Of a DNA stretch of 64,000 nt, positions 61,331-64,000 are shown piece by piece. Location: positions 1,178,001-1,242,000 of the forward strand of contig NZ_CP013926.1 in assembly GCF_001562115.1 (NCBI RefSeq), read 5' to 3'. The translations under genes were made by a program, and so were the position numbers. Each line of letters starts with the position of its first letter. Positions within the stretch are counted from its first letter, which is position 1. This stretch comes from Alteromonas stellipolaris (GTDB lineage Bacteria; Pseudomonadota; Gammaproteobacteria; Enterobacterales; Alteromonadaceae). The notes below the pieces were generated by a model. It had not been told where the DNA came from. It ran no database searches and worked only from the letters and a program-made list of their open reading frames with translations.

Positions 61331-62812
61331 ATGACAACGACTAAAGAATTTAAAGAACCTTCATTATTTGACGCGCTTATTCCCATTGTAGCCCTTGTAG
61401 TTATGATGGGTAGTGCGGTTTATTTATTTGCTGATAATTCATCGTATGGGCCTAACCAAATTGCCTTATTACTGGCGATGGGTCTTGCCGCCATCATTGG
61501 CATGAAAAACGGGTACAGCTGGAAAACCATTGAAAAAGGCATTGTTGATGGAATCTCAATGTCGCTCGGTGCGTGCTTAATTCTATTGGCAGTAGGTTCG
61601 CTTATTGGTACTTGGATGTTAGCCGGTACAGTTCCTACGCTTATTTATTTTGGTCTAGAGCTATTAAACCCTTCATTCTTTTACGCTGCCGCGTGCTTAA
61701 TTTGCGCCGTGGTTGCTATGAGTATCGGAAGTTCTTGGACTACCGCCGCTACAGTGGGTGTTGCATTGATGGGCGTGGCTGCAGGTATGGATATGTCTGC
61801 TGCGATTACCGCCGGTGCCGTTGTATCAGGTGCTTATTTCGGCGATAAAATTTCTCCGCTTTCTGAAACCACAAACTTAGCGCCCGCCGTGGCAGGTACC
61901 GATTTATTTGAACATATTCGCTACATGCTTTGGACTACCGTTCCTAGCTTTATTCTAGCGCTTATTTTGTTTGTAATATTGGGCTTTAGCGAAAGCGGTG
62001 ATGCTAAAGCAGATCGCATCGAACAAATGCAGTTATTGTTAAATGAGTCTTTCGATCTAAGCTGGTATTTATTAGTCCCCCTTGTTGTATTGCTAACCCT
62101 TGCGGTTAAGAAAGTGCCAGCGTTTCCTGCTGTGTCTATTGGCGCATTATTAGGTGCAATATGGGCAGTGTTATTTCAAAGTGATGTAGTTGCTAGCATG
62201 GCAAGCCCTGACGACAGTGCCAGTATTGGTGCATTAAAAGTAGTTTGGACGGCCTTGTTTGACGGCGTGAGTTTCTCCACCCCTGATGAAAACTTGAATA
62301 GCTTGCTTTCACGTGGCGGTATGTCGTCTATGCTCAATACGATATGGTTAATTATTTGCGCTATGTCGTTTGGTGCGGTACTTGAAAGAGTAGGGCTATT
62401 AAAACGAGCAGTATCCGCTATTTTATTAGGTGCTAAGTCGGCCGGTGATATGGTAAGCAGAACTATTCTTACGTGTTTTGCGACCAACTTGGTAACGGCC
62501 GATCAGTATATCTCTATTGTGATGCCAGGGCGCATGTACAAAGAAGAGTATGAAAAGCGTGGTTTGCACCAACTAAATCTATCTAGAAGCCTTGAAGATG
62601 GCGGAACGTTAACATCGCCACTCATTCCTTGGAACACGTGTGGTGCCTACATGCACAGTGTGCTGTTGGTAAACCCATTCGACTATGTTTTCTATGCGTT
62701 CTTTAACGTAATAAACCCAATTCTTGCTATTATCTACGCTTACTTAGGAATTAAAATTCTTCGCCTAACACCTCCAGATTATGCAAAGCAACCTGGCGAA
62801 GCAAACCAATAA
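61331..62812 (+). CDS. Na+/H+ antiporter, NhaC family
   Basis: 493-residue polytopic membrane protein of the NhaC family ('GKNGYSWKTIEKGIVDG'-type loop, 'SSWTTAATVGVALMGVAAGM', 'GAYFGDKISPLSETTNLAPA', 'PWNTCGAYM'). It exchanges Na+ for H+, or in some relatives malate and lactate. It follows the NSS symporter closely and likely recycles Na+ on the same transcript. No strong ribosome site precedes its ATG. Confidence 0.92.
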   Translation: MTTTKEFKEPSLFDALIPIVALVVMMGSAVYLFADNSSYGPNQIALLLAMGLAAIIGMKNGYSWKTIEKGIVDGISMSLGACLILLAVGSLIGTWMLAGTVPTLIYFGLELLNPSFFYAAACLICAVVAMSIGSSWTTAATVGVALMGVAAGMDMSAAITAGAVVSGAYFGDKISPLSETTNLAPAVAGTDLFEHIRYMLWTTVPSFILALILFVILGFSESGDAKADRIEQMQLLLNESFDLSWYLLVPLVVLLTLAVKKVPAFPAVSIGALLGAIWAVLFQSDVVASMASPDDSASIGALKVVWTALFDGVSFSTPDENLNSLLSRGGMSSMLNTIWLIICAMSFGAVLERVGLLKRAVSAILLGAKSAGDMVSRTILTCFATNLVTADQYISIVMPGRMYKEEYEKRGLHQLNLSRSLEDGGTLTSPLIPWNTCGAYMHSVLLVNPFDYVFYAFFNVINPILAIIYAYLGIKILRLTPPDYAKQPGEANQ

Positions 62813-62845
62813 TAGTTGCGTAGACTTTCTGTTTTAGGAGACTCT

Positions 62846-64000
62846 ATGTCAGTTACAGCTAAACGCCGGGCGGATTATCTTCCGCCCGCTTTTTCTATCC
62901 CGTTAGTCGACCTGACTATTTCCTTACATCCCACAAAAACTGTGGTAAAGAGTAAACTTAGCGTTAAGCGCAGGCTTACTAAAGATTCGGTTAAAGACAC
63001 AGAAAAAAATGACGGAAACAAAAGCCAGCCCCTCATCTTAGATGGGAATAAGCTGTCACTTGTTTCTGTTCATATTAACGGTACACCTTTTAGTGATTAC
63101 ACCTTAGATGATGAAACGTTAACGCTAAATGTAGATACCGATGATTTTGAATTAGAAATTGAAAACCACATCGACCCAGAAAACAACAAAGCACTAGAAG
63201 GCTTGTACCTTTCGGGCGGTGCTTACTGTACGCAATGTGAAGCAGAAGGCTTTAGGCGCATTACCTTTTTCCCAGACAGACCCGATGTATTGTCAGTCTA
63301 TACGGTGAAAGTCATAGGGGATAAATCGTTCCCCATGCTGTTATCAAATGGTAACCCGATAGAACGTGGTGAAAACCCTGATGGTACGCACTTTGTTACG
63401 TGGCACGATCCTCACCCTAAACCCTGTTATTTATTTGCATTAGTGGCAGGCGACTTCGATTTATTAACCGACACCTATATCACCACCAGTGGTAAAGAAG
63501 TAGCGCTAGAGTTATATGTCGACAAAGGTAAGAAATCTCAGGGTACTTTTGCCTTAGCGTCGTTGAAGCGGGCCATGAAATGGGATGAAGACGTGTTCGG
63601 TTTGGAATACGACCTCGACATATACATGATTGTGGCGGTCGACTTCTTTAATATGGGCGCGATGGAAAACAAAGGCCTGAATGTATTTAACAGCAAATTT
63701 GTTCTGGCCGACCAAGACTCTGCGACTGATGATGATTTCTTTAATGTAGAAGCTGTTATCGCGCACGAATACTTCCACAACTGGACTGGTAACCGCGTAA
63801 CGTGCAGAGACTGGTTCCAGCTCAGTCTAAAAGAAGGGCTAACAGTGTTTCGCGATCAGCAATTTAGTGCTGACATGACATCACCGCTAAGTAACCGTAT
63901 TAAGCATGTACGTGTGATGCGCGAGCACCAGTTTGCAGAAGATGCCAGTGCAATGAGCCATCCTATTCGCCCTGAAGAAGTTATTGAGATGAATAACTTT
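62846..64000 (+). CDS. pepN: aminopeptidase N (partial, runs off window)
   Basis: The first 385 codons of an M1 zinc aminopeptidase; the rest (E. coli PepN is 870 aa) lies beyond the window. TTAGGAG precedes the ATG. Visible are the GAMEN exopeptidase motif (271-275) and HEYFH (307-311) with the downstream zinc Glu at about 330 ('SLKEGL'). An extended polar insert near residues 50-70 (many Lys, Asp and Asn) is longer than in E. coli. Confidence 0.95.
   Translation, partial: MSVTAKRRADYLPPAFSIPLVDLTISLHPTKTVVKSKLSVKRRLTKDSVKDTEKNDGNKSQPLILDGNKLSLVSVHINGTPFSDYTLDDETLTLNVDTDDFELEIENHIDPENNKALEGLYLSGGAYCTQCEAEGFRRITFFPDRPDVLSVYTVKVIGDKSFPMLLSNGNPIERGENPDGTHFVTWHDPHPKPCYLFALVAGDFDLLTDTYITTSGKEVALELYVDKGKKSQGTFALASLKRAMKWDEDVFGLEYDLDIYMIVAVDFFNMGAMENKGLNVFNSKFVLADQDSATDDDFFNVEAVIAHEYFHNWTGNRVTCRDWFQLSLKEGLTVFRDQQFSADMTSPLSNRIKHVRVMREHQFAEDASAMSHPIRPEEVIEMNNF

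Overview
The window looks like chromosomal DNA of a marine gammaproteobacterium of the Alteromonas/Alteromonadaceae type. This is inferred from conserved gene orders (tadA-mltF-purL; sdaA-nudL-pabB; proQ-prc), moderate G+C, GlyGly-CTERM and Ig-repeat secreted proteins, and abundant Na+-coupled transport. I see no transposase, integrase, phage gene or CRISPR array.

Layout. 0-9 kb: tadA (+), an overlooked 50-codon basic ORF (-), mltF (-), purL (+), a small membrane peptide (+), smrA (-), a GluR0-like ligand-gated K+ channel (+) and tRNA-Arg(CCT) (-). 9.2-25.5 kb: a giant minus-strand Ig-like repeat adhesin. It has about 36 tandem ~93-residue units, then two interleaved Ig modules, then BapA/VCBS-like C-terminal modules. 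It lacks an N-terminus and is interrupted by aberrant repeat junctions near 13738, 14230 and 14715, so it is either decayed or mis-assembled. Its 5' edge abuts a broken small gene (25504-25954) in an AT-rich accessory strip. 26.2-29.2 kb: DEAD-box RNA helicase and 3-oxoacid CoA-transferase subunits B and A (all -), with a divergent LysR regulator. 30.2-36.8 kb: a coiled-coil membrane protein, a sensor-less histidine kinase, cysB (+), and the minus-strand sdaA, nudL and pabB. 37-45 kb: class I fumarase, rmuC, and a very large secreted subtilase with a GlyGly-CTERM sorting tail. 45.6-49.1 kb: a bkd-type operon (E1 alpha, E1 beta, E2) for branched-chain 2-oxoacid oxidation. 49.4-53.7 kb: rlmJ, a kinase-like protein overlapping tesB, and a gamma-carbonic anhydrase homologue. 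53.7-54.3 kb: a long intergenic region with a candidate minus-strand sRNA. 54.3-64 kb: a PLP aminotransferase, a SIMPL protein, the tightly coupled msrC-orf-proQ-prc cluster, an NSS Na+ symporter, an NhaC antiporter, and pepN running off the window.

Functional themes are amino-acid and CoA catabolism (SdaA, Bkd, Sco, fumarase, NudL, TesB), cell-wall and periplasmic quality control (MltF, Prc), RNA metabolism (TadA, RlmJ, ProQ, DEAD-box helicase) and surface or secreted macromolecules (adhesin, subtilase). The most unusual parts are the broken giant adhesin with its truncated neighbour, the GluR0-like channel, the atypical kinase, the unlisted small ORFs and the orphan terminator/sRNA candidate at 53.9 kb.
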